24,943 nucleotides of DNA from DATILL01 sp035476575 (GCA_035476575.1 DATILL010000041.1:1-24943), one strand, 5' to 3'. Positions 6,654 to 14,128 are shown, numbered from the stretch's first letter. Translations and numbers: made by a program. Notes: generated by a model from the letters alone, not told the origin.

Positions 6654-7768
6654 CCCGCCTCGACGACCTGCCGATCCGGCCGGAGCTGCGAGGCAAGACG
6701 CCGTACGGCGCGCCGCAGCTCGACGTCGCGGTCCGGCTGAACACCAACGAGAACTCGCACCCGATCCCGGCCGGGCTGGCCGACGACATCGTGGCCGCCG
6801 TGCGGGCCGAGGCGGCCGGGCTCAACCGGTACCCCGACCGGGACGCCGTCGCCCTGCGTGCCGACCTGGCCGGCTACCTCGGCCACGGCCTGACCACCCG
6901 GCACGTCTGGGCGGCCAACGGCTCGAACGAGATCCTGCAGCAGGTGCTGCAGGCCTTCGGCGGGGCTGGCCGGACGGCGGTCGGCTTCAGCCCGTCGTAC
7001 TCGATGCACCCGATCATCGCCGACGGCACCGGCACCGGCTGGGTCGACGGGATGCGCGAGGGCGACTTCACCGTCGACGCCGCCCGGGCCGTCGCCCAGG
7101 TCAAGGAGCACGCGCCGGACGTCGTCTTCCTCTGCTCGCCGAACAACCCGACCGGCACCGCGCTCGGCCTGGACGTGATCGAGGCGGTGGCCGAGGCGGC
7201 GCCCGGCATGGTCGTGGTCGACGAGGCCTACGCCGAGTTCGCCCGGCCCGGCACGCCGAGCGCGCTGTCGCTGCTGCCGGCGTACCGGCGGCTGGTGGTG
7301 ACCCGGACGATGTCCAAGGCGTTCGCGATGGCCGGGCTGCGGGTCGGCTACCTGGCCGCCGACCCGGCGGTGGTCGAGGCGCTGCAGCTCGTCCGGCTGC
7401 CGTACCACCTCTCCGCCCTCACCCAGGCGGTGGCCCGGGCGGCGCTGCGGCACACCCCGGCGCTGCTGTCCACCGTGGCCATGATCAAGGCGCAGCGGGA
7501 TCGGGTTGTGGCCGCGCTGCCGCCGCTCGGGCTGGCCTGCGTGCCCAGCGACGCGAACTTCGTGCTGTTCGGCCGGTTCCGCGACTCGGCGGCGGCCTGG
7601 CGGGCGCTGCTGGACCGCGGCGTGCTGGTGCGCGATGTCGGCCTGCCCGGCTGGCTGCGGGTCACCGTCGGTACGCCGGCCGAGGTGGACGGCTTCCTCG
7701 CCGCGCTGGCCGAGGTCGCACCCCAGGAGGTCGCACCCCAGGAGCGGGCGGAAGGGGAGCGGGGATGA
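6650..7768 (+). CDS. hisC: Histidinol-phosphate aminotransferase
   Basis: A PLP-dependent fold-type I aminotransferase (372 residues) converting imidazole acetol phosphate to L-histidinol phosphate with glutamate. Visible features: RLNTNENSHPIP, NGSNEILQQVLQAFGG, SPNNPTGT, VVVDEAYAEFARP (Asp and Tyr contacting PLP), TMSKAFAMAGLRVGY with the Schiff-base Lys223, and GWLRVTVGTPAEVD with the substrate-carboxylate Arg. The ATG overlaps the hisD stop by 4 nt (ATGA), and its own stop overlaps hisB the same way. Oddity: the C-terminus carries a 15-bp tandem duplication at 7712-7741, giving EVAPQ twice before a charged tail (ERAEGERG). This lies beyond the fold and is probably harmless. Confidence 0.96.
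   Translation: MTRLDDLPIRPELRGKTPYGAPQLDVAVRLNTNENSHPIPAGLADDIVAAVRAEAAGLNRYPDRDAVALRADLAGYLGHGLTTRHVWAANGSNEILQQVLQAFGGAGRTAVGFSPSYSMHPIIADGTGTGWVDGMREGDFTVDAARAVAQVKEHAPDVVFLCSPNNPTGTALGLDVIEAVAEAAPGMVVVDEAYAEFARPGTPSALSLLPAYRRLVVTRTMSKAFAMAGLRVGYLAADPAVVEALQLVRLPYHLSALTQAVARAALRHTPALLSTVAMIKAQRDRVVAALPPLGLACVPSDANFVLFGRFRDSAAAWRALLDRGVLVRDVGLPGWLRVTVGTPAEVDGFLAALAEVAPQEVAPQERAEGERG
7712..7741 (+). repeat. 15-bp in-frame tandem duplication in hisC tail
   Basis: GAGGTCGCACCCCAG occurs twice in succession, at 7712-7726 and 7727-7741, without mismatch. It encodes EVAPQ-EVAPQ near the HisC C-terminus. Confidence 0.95.
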
Positions 7769-8355
7769 GGACGGGCCGGGTCGAGCGGGAGACCAAGGAG
7801 ACCTCGGTGCTGGTCGAGATCGACCTCGACGGCACCGGAGTGTCCGATGTGGACACCGGCATCGGCTTCTACGACCACATGCTCGACCAGCTCGGCAAGC
7901 ACGGCGGGTTTGACCTGACCGTGCGGACCAAGGGCGACCTGCACGTCGACGCCCACCACGCGGTCGAGGACACCGCCATCGCGCTCGGCCAGGCGTTCGC
8001 CCAGGCGCTCGGCGACAAGGCCGGCATCCGGCGGTTCGGCGACGCGCTGGTCCCGCTGGACGAGACGCTGGTGCAGGCCGCGGTGGACCTGTCCGGCCGG
8101 CCGTACCTGGTGCACGCCGAGCCGGACAACCTGCCGCCGACGATCGGCCCGGTCTACGCCACCACGCTGACCCGGCACGTCTTCGAGTCCTTCGCGCACC
8201 ATGCCCGGATCGCGCTGCACATCCGGGTGCTCGCCGGCCGGGACGCGCACCACATCGTCGAGGCGCAGTTCAAGGCGCTCGCCCGGGCGTTGCGCGAGGC
8301 GGCCGCGCTGGACCCGAGGGCGGATGGCGTGCCGAGCACCAAGGGCGTGCTGTGA
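7765..8355 (+). CDS. hisB: Imidazoleglycerol-phosphate dehydratase
   Basis: Dehydrates imidazole glycerol phosphate to imidazole acetol phosphate. This is the monofunctional actinobacterial form (196 residues), with no HAD-type histidinol phosphatase domain fused. The Mn-binding His/Glu motifs are clear: GIGFYDHMLDQLGKHGGFDL, DLHVDAHHAVEDTAIALGQ, FESFAHHARIALHI and GRDAHHIVEAQFKALARAL. The family's metal-dependent oligomer builds active sites between subunits. The ATG at 7765 overlaps the hisC stop (ATGA). hisH starts 10 nt after its stop. A histidinol-phosphate phosphatase is not in this window, so that step is encoded elsewhere. Confidence 0.97.
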   Translation: MRTGRVERETKETSVLVEIDLDGTGVSDVDTGIGFYDHMLDQLGKHGGFDLTVRTKGDLHVDAHHAVEDTAIALGQAFAQALGDKAGIRRFGDALVPLDETLVQAAVDLSGRPYLVHAEPDNLPPTIGPVYATTLTRHVFESFAHHARIALHIRVLAGRDAHHIVEAQFKALARALREAAALDPRADGVPSTKGVL

Positions 8356-8365
8356 GGGGCGTGCG

Positions 8366-8986
8366 GTGAGGCCGAGGGTCGTGGTGCTCGACTACGGTTC
8401 GGGCAACCTGCGCTCGGCCCAGCGGGCGGTGGCCCGGGCCGGCGCCGAGGCCGAGGTGACCGCCGACCCGGCCGCCGCGCTGGCCGCGGACGGGCTGGTG
8501 CTGCCGGGCGTGGGCGCGTTCGCCGCCTGCATGGCCGGGCTGGTGGACACCGACGGTGCCACGGTGGTGCTCAAGCGGGTCGCCCGGGACCAGCCGGTGC
8601 TGGGGATCTGCGTGGGCATGCAGGTGCTGTTCGAGCGCGGAGACGAGCACGGCGTGGTCACCGCCGGGCTCGGGCTGCTGCCCGGCACGGTCGGCCGGCT
8701 GACCGCGCCGGTGCTGCCGCACATGGGCTGGAACACGGTGGCTCCGCCGGCCGGCTCGGTGCTGTTCCGCGGTGTGGAGCACGAGCGGTTCTACTTCGTG
8801 CACTCCTACGCCGTGACGGCGTCCGGGCGGCTGGCGGTCGACGGGCTGGTGACCACCGCCGAGCACGGCGGGAGCTTCGTGGCGGCGGTCGAGCGTGGGC
8901 CGCTGATGGCCACCCAGTTCCACCCGGAGAAGTCCGCGGACGCCGGCGCCCAGGTGCTGCGCAACTGGCTGGCGACGCTGCGATGA
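8366..8986 (+). CDS. hisH: Imidazole glycerol phosphate synthase, glutaminase subunit
   Basis: A class I glutamine amidotransferase subunit (206 residues) that hydrolyses glutamine and passes ammonia through the HisF barrel. The catalytic triad is visible: Cys82 in GICVGMQVLFERG, and His and Glu in ATQFHPEKS near the C-terminus. The N-terminal VVVLDYGSGNLRS and LPGVGAF oxyanion-strand region are typical, as is HMGWN. The GTG at 8366 is the only sensible start, with a GAGGGG ribosome site just upstream inside the end of hisB. Its TGA overlaps the priA ATG. It pairs with HisF two genes downstream. Confidence 0.96.
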   Translation: MRPRVVVLDYGSGNLRSAQRAVARAGAEAEVTADPAAALAADGLVLPGVGAFAACMAGLVDTDGATVVLKRVARDQPVLGICVGMQVLFERGDEHGVVTAGLGLLPGTVGRLTAPVLPHMGWNTVAPPAGSVLFRGVEHERFYFVHSYAVTASGRLAVDGLVTTAEHGGSFVAAVERGPLMATQFHPEKSADAGAQVLRNWLATLR

Positions 8987-9735
8987 CGGTAGGGAGCTGG
9001 CCGACGCGGCTGACGCTGCTGCCCGCGGTCGACGTCGCCGGCGGCCGGGCGGTCCGCCTGGTGCGGGGCGAGGCCGGCAGCGAGACGTCGTACGGCGACC
9101 CGCTGGCGGCGGCGCTGGCCTGGCAGCGTGGCGGCGCGGAGTGGATCCACCTGGTCGACCTGGACGCGGCGTTCGGCCGGGGCAGCAACGCCGACCTGCT
9201 CGCCCGGGTCGTCGGCGCGCTGGACGTGCGGGTCGAGCTGTCCGGCGGCATCCGGGACGACGCGTCGCTGGCCGCTGCGTTGGCCACCGGCTGTGCCCGG
9301 GTCAACGTCGGCACGGCCGCGCTGGAGGATCCGGACTGGTGCGCCAAGGCCATCGCCGAGCACGGCGAGCGGGTCGCGGTCGGGCTCGACGTGCGCGGCA
9401 CCACGCTGGCCGGCCGGGGCTGGACCCGCGAGGGCGGCGAGCTGTTCGAGGTGCTGGCCCGGCTGAACGCCGAGGGCTGCGCCCGGTACGTCGTCACCGA
9501 CGTACGCCGCGACGGCACCCTGACCGGGCCCAACCTGGACCTGCTGCGCCAGGTGTGCGCGCACACCGACCGGCCGGTGATCGCCAGCGGCGGGGTGTCG
9601 TCCCTGGCCGACCTGCGGGCCATCGCCGGGCTGGTGCCGGCCGGGGTGGAGGGCACGATCGTCGGCAAGGCGCTGTACGCCGGGGCCTTCACCCTGCCGG
9701 AGGCGCTGGCCGCCGTCTCGGAGCCCGGCGGATGA
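8983..9735 (+). CDS. priA: Phosphoribosyl isomerase A (dual HisA/TrpF)
   Basis: A (beta-alpha)8-barrel isomerase of 250 residues. In actinobacteria lacking trpF, PriA isomerises both ProFAR in histidine synthesis and phosphoribosylanthranilate in tryptophan synthesis. The catalytic Asp17 (LLPAVDVAGG), Arg25 (VRLVRG) and the second Asp in VVTDVRRDGTLTGPNL are present. GWTREGG keeps the Arg/Trp loop (compare Arg143 and Trp145 of the M. tuberculosis enzyme) that supports the TrpF activity. Phosphate-binding glycines occur in SGGIRDD and IASGGVSS. The ATG at 8983 overlaps the hisH stop, and its TGA overlaps the hisF ATG. With trpC, trpB and trpA in the same window and no trpF, the dual role is likely; this last point is inference. 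Confidence 0.93.
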   Translation: MTVGSWPTRLTLLPAVDVAGGRAVRLVRGEAGSETSYGDPLAAALAWQRGGAEWIHLVDLDAAFGRGSNADLLARVVGALDVRVELSGGIRDDASLAAALATGCARVNVGTAALEDPDWCAKAIAEHGERVAVGLDVRGTTLAGRGWTREGGELFEVLARLNAEGCARYVVTDVRRDGTLTGPNLDLLRQVCAHTDRPVIASGGVSSLADLRAIAGLVPAGVEGTIVGKALYAGAFTLPEALAAVSEPGG

Positions 9736-10562
9736 GTGCTGGCGGCGGCGTGGCCGTGCGGGTGATCCCGTGCCTGGACGTGGACGCCGGCCGGGTGGTC
9801 AAGGGCGTCAACTTCGCCGGCCTGCGCGACGCCGGCGACCCGGTCGAGCTAGCCCGGCGGTATGACGCCGAGGGCGCCGACGAGCTGACCTTCCTGGACG
9901 TGACCGCGTCGGCCCAGCACCGGGAGACCACCTACGAGGTGGTCCGGCGTACCGCCGAGGAGGTGTTCATCCCGCTCACCGTGGGCGGCGGGATCCGGGC
10001 GGTGTCCGATGTGGACGCGCTGCTGCGGGCCGGCGCAGACAAGGTCTCGGTGAACACCGCGGCCATCGCCCGGCCGGAGCTGATCGCCGAGATCGCCGAA
10101 CGCTTCGGCTCCCAGGTGCTGGTGCTCTCCCTCGACGTACGGCGAGCTGTTGGCTCTGCGGGACACCCGCACCCGAGCGGCACCGCGGGACACCCGCACC
10201 CGAGCGGAGCAACGCCGAGCGGTTTCGAGGTGACCACGCACGGTGGCCGGCGTGGCACCGGGATCGACGCGGTGTGGTGGGCCGCGCGGGGCCAGGAGCT
10301 CGGCGTGGGGGAGATCCTGCTCAACTCGATGGACGCCGACGGCACCCGGGCCGGCTTCGACACCGAGCTGATCCGGGCGGTCCGGGCGGTGTCGACCGTG
10401 CCAGTGATCGCCAGTGGTGGGGCGGGCGCGGCGGCTGACTTCCCGCCCGCGGTGGCGGCCGGCGCGGACGCTGTGCTCGCCGCCAGCGTTTTCCATTTCG
10501 GTACGTTGCGTATCGCTGATGCCAAGGCGGCGCTGCGGGCCGCCGGCCACCCGGTGCGCTGA
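9732..10562 (+). CDS. hisF: Imidazole glycerol phosphate synthase, cyclase subunit, with loop insertion
   Basis: A (beta-alpha)8-barrel cyclase converting PRFAR plus ammonia to imidazole glycerol phosphate and AICAR, in complex with HisH. Catalytic Asp16 (VIPCLDVDAGRVVKG) and Asp135 (LVLSLDVRR) are present, with phosphate sites TVGGGIR and IASGGAGA. The 276 residues are slightly long. The excess is residues about 139-163, where mycobacterial-type proteins have a short GSAxTPSG link before FEVTTHGGRRGTGID. Here that loop holds two in-frame copies of GHPHPSG. The insertion starts only four residues after the catalytic Asp135, on the active-site face of the barrel. The ATG at 9732 overlaps the priA stop (ATGA). 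The class II aldolase follows after 5 nt. Confidence 0.95.
   Translation: MSAGGGVAVRVIPCLDVDAGRVVKGVNFAGLRDAGDPVELARRYDAEGADELTFLDVTASAQHRETTYEVVRRTAEEVFIPLTVGGGIRAVSDVDALLRAGADKVSVNTAAIARPELIAEIAERFGSQVLVLSLDVRRAVGSAGHPHPSGTAGHPHPSGATPSGFEVTTHGGRRGTGIDAVWWAARGQELGVGEILLNSMDADGTRAGFDTELIRAVRAVSTVPVIASGGAGAAADFPPAVAAGADAVLAASVFHFGTLRIADAKAALRAAGHPVR
10158..10207 (+). repeat. 23-bp direct repeat, 27-bp period, inside hisF
   Basis: A 23-bp word beginning GCGGGACACCCGCACCCGAG is found identically at 10158-10180 and 10185-10207. The 27-bp period keeps frame and encodes GHPHPSG-TA-GHPHPSG in a loop close to the HisF active site. Confidence 0.95.
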
Positions 10563-10567
10563 CCGCC

Positions 10568-11209
10568 GTGCTGCTGGCAGCCGAGCGGGCGGCGGTGGTC
10601 GCGACCTGCCAGCGGCTGGTCGCGGACGGGCTGGTGGTCGGTACGGCGGGCAACGTCAGCGTGCGGGCCGGCGAGCTGGTCGCGGTCACGCCGTCCGGGC
10701 TGGCGTACGAGTCGCTGCGGCCGGAGCTGGTCGGCGTGCACCGGCTGGACGGGTCCGTGGTGGACGGTCCGCTGCGGCCAACCAGCGAGCTGCCGATGCA
10801 TCTCGCGGTGTACGGGGCCGGGGCGGGTGTCGGGGCGGTTGTGCACACTCACCCGGTGGCCGCCACGGCGCTGTCCTGCCTGGTTGACGAGGTGCCGCTG
10901 GTGCATTACTACACGGCGATGTTCGGCGGGCCGGTCCGGGTCGCGGCCTATGCGACGTACGGGACGGCGGAGCTGGCCGACAACGCTGTCGCGGCGCTGG
11001 CCGGCCGGACCGGGTGCCTGCTCAGCAACCACGGTGCCATCACGCTCGGTGACACCCTCGGGCAGGCTTACGACCGGGCGCGCCACCTGGAGTGGCTGTG
11101 CGAGGTCGCGTTGCGGGTGATCGGCACCGGCCGACCGGCCACGCTGCTCGACCCGGCCGAGATCGACCGGGTGACAGCCAAGCTGGCCAGCTATGGCCAG
11201 CAGCCCTGA
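10568..11209 (+). CDS. Class II aldolase/adducin family protein (FucA/AraD-like)
   Basis: A 213-residue zinc-dependent class II aldolase-fold protein, of the length of L-fuculose-1-phosphate aldolase. Motifs in order: GTAGNVSVR (substrate phosphate loop), VTPSGL, SELPMHLAVY (catalytic Glu), VVHTHPVAATAL (two zinc His ligands) and LLSNHGAITLG (third zinc His). The exact sugar-phosphate substrate cannot be told; methylthioribulose-1-phosphate dehydratase and ribulose-5-phosphate epimerase share the fold. The GTG at 10568 is 5 nt after the hisF stop with no strong ribosome site, suggesting coupling to hisF translation. It is not a known histidine-pathway enzyme, so its place at the end of this operon is unexplained. 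It converges on the TIGR03085 gene. Confidence 0.82.
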   Translation: MLLAAERAAVVATCQRLVADGLVVGTAGNVSVRAGELVAVTPSGLAYESLRPELVGVHRLDGSVVDGPLRPTSELPMHLAVYGAGAGVGAVVHTHPVAATALSCLVDEVPLVHYYTAMFGGPVRVAAYATYGTAELADNAVAALAGRTGCLLSNHGAITLGDTLGQAYDRARHLEWLCEVALRVIGTGRPATLLDPAEIDRVTAKLASYGQQP

Positions 11210-11210
11210 C

Positions 11211-11288
11211 CGCCCCGCTTTCCCGACAGGTCACCACAACGCCGATAGGTCACCACACGGACCTTGATGATCGCCGGGAAAGGGCGGG
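11211..11288. terminator. Inverted-repeat element between convergent genes
   Basis: The spacer between two convergent stop codons. CCCG-CTTTCCCG (11214-11225) can pair with CGGGAAAG-GG-CGGG (11275-11288), apart from a 2-nt bulge, around a loop of 49 nt. The loop holds two AGGTCACCACA words 19 bp apart. No T-run is seen. A bidirectional terminator role is plausible from position only; it also belongs to an interspersed repeat family. Confidence 0.5.
11228..11257 (-). repeat. Two TGTGGTGACCT units, 19 bp apart
   Basis: On the minus strand TGTGGTGACCT occurs at 11247-11257 and 11228-11238. The same pair, with the same 19-bp spacing and the TCGGCGT linker, recurs on the plus strand at 15976-16005. 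This points to a dispersed repeat or a shared binding site. Confidence 0.85.
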
Positions 11289-11924
11289 TCAGATGCCAAG
11301 GTGGGCGGTGTGCAGCCGGGCGATCGCGGCGCTGCTGCCGCGGAACTCCAGCGTGGCGGCGTACCGCCGGTTGAAGCCGAACAGCGCGACCTCGATCGGC
11401 TCGCCGACCAGGGTCACCGGCGAGATGCCCTTGCGCAGGGTGATCGACGTGCCGTCCCCCCGCTCGGCCTGCACGCCGACCGGCGCGTTGCGGTAAAGCA
11501 TCCGGCCGACCACCCGCAGCCGGGACCAGATCGCGTCGTTCAGCTCGGCCGGGACCTCCCGTGGCTGCCAGCCCGGCTGGGCCCGATGCACGTCGGCGTA
11601 GTGGATCACGTACTCGAACAGGTTGAGCTGGTCGCCGAGCAGGGGCAGCCCGACCGGGCCCCACGCCGGCGGGCCGGACCGGACCAGCTCTATCGCCTCG
11701 GCGAAGCTGTGCGTGTCCTTGAACTCGCGTGCGGCCCGCGCGGTCCGGTCGGCCAGCGCCGGGACGACGGCGCCCAGCGCGGCGAGGTGGTCGCGGTCGC
11801 GGACCGCCAGATGCACCGCTAGGTCGTACGCCGTCCAGCCCTCGCACAGCGTCGGTGCCTCCGGCCCGACGGTCTCCAGCAGGTCGCACAGGGCGGCCCG
11901 CTCGGCCGCGGCGAGGCGCGTCAC
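11289..11924 (-). CDS. TIGR03085-family metal-binding protein (MDMPI/DinB-like)
   Basis: A 211-residue four-helix-bundle protein of the actinobacterial TIGR03085 family, related to the mycothiol-dependent maleylpyruvate isomerase N-terminal domain and DinB proteins. The opening MTRLAAAERAALCDLLE and LCEGWTAYDLAVHLAVRDRDH are characteristic; His residues in the latter and in YVIHYADVHRAQPGW probably bind a divalent metal. A role with mycothiol or another low-molecular-weight thiol is inferred from the family; the substrate is unknown. The GTG start at 11924 is preceded by TACGAT at 6 nt (leaderless). It is separate from the TetR gene upstream, 59 bp away on the same strand, and converges with the aldolase. 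Confidence 0.8.
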   Translation of the reverse strand: MTRLAAAERAALCDLLETVGPEAPTLCEGWTAYDLAVHLAVRDRDHLAALGAVVPALADRTARAAREFKDTHSFAEAIELVRSGPPAWGPVGLPLLGDQLNLFEYVIHYADVHRAQPGWQPREVPAELNDAIWSRLRVVGRMLYRNAPVGVQAERGDGTSITLRKGISPVTLVGEPIEVALFGFNRRYAATLEFRGSSAAIARLHTAHLGI

Positions 11925-11930
11925 GTGTTG

Positions 11931-11936
11931 ATCGTA
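11931..11936 (-). promoter_or_regulatory. Leaderless -10 box of TIGR03085 gene
   Basis: TACGAT on the minus strand lies 6 nt before the GTG start at 11924, with no ribosome site. This fits a leaderless transcript. Confidence 0.5.
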
Positions 11937-11983
11937 CGGCGATGTGCGGTGCCGCGCCTGGTGACGAGCCGGCGAGCGGCCGC

Positions 11984-12601
11984 CTACTCCAGGTCGCCGG
12001 TGAGGTAACGCTGCACGGTGCGGCCATAGATCCGGACCAGCCGGTCCGCCGGGAGGGATGCGAGCGGCTCGATCCGCACCACGTAGCGGGCCATGCCGAG
12101 GCCGACGAGCTGGCTGCCGACCAGGGTCGCCCGTAGCATCCCGTCGTCGGCGTCCAGCTCGGCCAGCAGCGGCCCGAAGACCCGACGGGTGATCAGGTCG
12201 CGCAGCAGCGCGGCCGAGGTCTCGTGGCTGGCCGCGCCGCGCAGGAACGTCACGAACGGGCTCGGCCCGCCACCCTCCGCCGCCGGGTCGCTCTCCCACA
12301 CCGACAGGAAGAACCGCACGAGCCGCTCGCCCAGCCCGTCCGTGCCTCCGGCGAGCAGCGCCGGCAGCGCTGTCCCGGGGTCGAACGGCACGTTCAGCGC
12401 GGCCCGGAACAGCCCGTCCTTGTCGCCGAAGAAGTGCCGCACCATCGCGGGGTCAACGCCGGCCCGGGCCGCGATCGCACGCAGCGTGGCGCCGTCGTAC
12501 CCGTGCCGGCCGAAGACGTCGCGAGCCGCCCGGATGATGTCCTCGCGAGTGTTGCCGGTGCCGGGCCGCCGACCCCGGCCCCGCGGTGCCGCCGTACTCA
12601 T
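11984..12601 (-). CDS. TetR-family transcriptional regulator
   Basis: A 205-residue repressor with an N-terminal TetR helix-turn-helix (about residues 19-65): REDIIRAARDVFGRHGYDG, then TLRAIAARAGVDPAMVRHFFGDKDGLF, preceded by a basic GRGRRPGTG arm. The C-terminal ligand domain (LVRFFLSVWE, SHETSAALLRDLITRRVFGPL, LVGLGMARYVVR) resembles actinobacterial TetR proteins that control efflux pumps. It is the third gene of a minus-strand unit (ATPase, permease, TetR), starting 28 nt after the permease stop. It therefore probably autoregulates the unit from the promoter near 14149. The inducer is unknown. Confidence 0.9.
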   Translation of the reverse strand: MSTAAPRGRGRRPGTGNTREDIIRAARDVFGRHGYDGATLRAIAARAGVDPAMVRHFFGDKDGLFRAALNVPFDPGTALPALLAGGTDGLGERLVRFFLSVWESDPAAEGGGPSPFVTFLRGAASHETSAALLRDLITRRVFGPLLAELDADDGMLRATLVGSQLVGLGMARYVVRIEPLASLPADRLVRIYGRTVQRYLTGDLE

Positions 12602-12629
12602 CAGGCTCAGGTGCTCCGGTCCGGCGCGC

Positions 12630-13367
12630 TCATCCGGTCCGGCGGCGCAGGGTCACTGCGCCCAGCGCGAGCGCCGCGACCATGCAGCCCAGCACGATCC
12701 CGACGTCCGTCACGAGGGTGGACGTCACCGCCGCCGACCGGCTGGCCTGCACCAGCGCGTCCACCGAGTAGCTCATCGGCAGCACGTCGGAGACCGCCGT
12801 CAGCCAGGACGCCATCCGGTCCCGGGGGGTGAGCAGGCCGCACAGCAGGACCTGCGGCAGGATCCCGGCCGGCAGGAACTGGACCGCCTGGAACTCGTTC
12901 TGCGCGAACGCCGACAGCAGCAGCCCGAGCGCCATCCCCAGCAGCGCGTTGGCCACCGCGACCACCAGCACGACGCCGACACCGGCCCGTATGTCGAGCC
13001 CGAGCAGGCCGAGCGCGACCGCGGAGACCAGGCCGGCCTGGACCAGCGCCAGCAGGCCGAAGGCGAGCGCGTACCCCACCAGCAGGTCAAGCTTGGCCAG
13101 CGGCGTGGTGAGCAGCCGCTCCAGCGTGCCGGTGGTCCGCTCACGCACCATCGCGATGCTGGTGACCAGGAACATCGTGACCAGCGGGAAGACTCCGAGC
13201 ATGGGCAGGCCGGCCCGGTCGAAGACGCCCGGCGAGCTGGCGTAGACATACTTGAACAGGGTCAGCAGCACGCACGGCACCACCAGCAGCAGCGCGATCG
13301 TCCGGTGGTCGGAGCGGAGCTGGGTGAGCACCCGGCGAGCGGTCGCCAGCGTACGGCGGGCGCTCAT
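12630..13367 (-). CDS. ABC-2 type transporter permease
   Basis: A 245-residue integral membrane permease of the ABC-2/DrrB type. About six hydrophobic segments are seen, beginning with TIALLLVVPCVLLTLFKYVY (residues 23-42). The family loop MVRERTTGTLERLLTTPLAKLDLLVGY sits after the second segment, and MASWLTAVSDVLPMSYSVDAL before the last. It forms the membrane part of an exporter for drugs, lipids or another hydrophobic compound with the upstream ATPase. The ATG at 13367 overlaps the ATPase stop (ATGA), which fits 1:1 coupled synthesis. Substrate unknown; the TetR neighbour favours toxic-compound efflux. Confidence 0.88.
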   Translation of the reverse strand: MSARRTLATARRVLTQLRSDHRTIALLLVVPCVLLTLFKYVYASSPGVFDRAGLPMLGVFPLVTMFLVTSIAMVRERTTGTLERLLTTPLAKLDLLVGYALAFGLLALVQAGLVSAVALGLLGLDIRAGVGVVLVVAVANALLGMALGLLLSAFAQNEFQAVQFLPAGILPQVLLCGLLTPRDRMASWLTAVSDVLPMSYSVDALVQASRSAAVTSTLVTDVGIVLGCMVAALALGAVTLRRRTG

Positions 13368-14116
13368 GTCGCGCTCACCTCCCGCTCGCTGGCGCTGGTC
13401 TCCGGGACGGCGGACTCCACCAGCCGCAGGAAGGCCTCGTCCAGGTCGCCGGTGCCGGTCCGGGACCGGATCGCGGCCGGGGTGTCGTCCGCCACCAGCC
13501 GCCCGTCGCGGAGCAGCAGCAGCCGCTCGCAGCGGCCGGCCTCCTCCATCACGTGGCTGGACACCAGCAGGGTGGTGCCGTCCGCGGCTAGCTCGGCGAA
13601 CAGCACCCACAGGTCCCGGCGGAGCACCGGGTCGAGGCCGACGGTCGGCTCGTCGAGCACGAGCAGGTCCGGCTCGCCGAGCAGGGCGCAGGCGAGCGAG
13701 GCGCGCGACTGCTGCCCGCCGGAGAGCCTGCTGACCAGGGCGCCCGCGTCCCTGGCCAGCCCCACCCGGTGCAGCACCGGGTCGATCCGGCTGGTGGGGA
13801 CGCCAGCCACCGCGGCGAAGTACCGCGCGTTGTCGCGCACGGACAGGTCGCCGTACACGCTCGGGGCCTGGGTCACGTAGCCGACCCGGGCGCGCAGGGC
13901 GGCAGTGCCGGCGGGCTGGCCGAGCACCGTCACCTCACCGGCCACGATCCGCTGCACCCCGACCAGGCAGCGCATCAGAGTGGTCTTGCCGCCCCCGCTC
14001 GGACCGACCAGGCCGGTCACGCTGCCCGCGGTGACGGTGAAGTCCAGCCCGTGCAGCACCCGCCGGCCGCCCCGGTCGACGACCAGCCCGTGCACCTCCA
14101 CGGCGATGTCTGCCAT
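13364..14116 (-). CDS. ABC transporter ATP-binding protein
   Basis: A 250-residue cytosolic ATPase. Walker A GPSGGGKT is at residues 38-45, Q-loop in YVTQAPSVYGD, signature LSGGQQ at 131-136, Walker B LLVLDE at 151-156 followed by PTVGLDP, and the switch His in LLVSSHVMEEA. The C-terminal part (LDEAFLRLVES) resembles DrrA/CcmA-type exporter ATPases. It is the first gene of the ATPase-permease-TetR unit, with a GGAG ribosome site before the ATG and an AT-rich promoter-operator region upstream. It powers export through the adjoining permease; the cargo cannot be told from sequence. Confidence 0.92.
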   Translation of the reverse strand: MADIAVEVHGLVVDRGGRRVLHGLDFTVTAGSVTGLVGPSGGGKTTLMRCLVGVQRIVAGEVTVLGQPAGTAALRARVGYVTQAPSVYGDLSVRDNARYFAAVAGVPTSRIDPVLHRVGLARDAGALVSRLSGGQQSRASLACALLGEPDLLVLDEPTVGLDPVLRRDLWVLFAELAADGTTLLVSSHVMEEAGRCERLLLLRDGRLVADDTPAAIRSRTGTGDLDEAFLRLVESAVPETSASEREVSAT

Positions 14117-14128
14117 CGCTCCTCCAGA

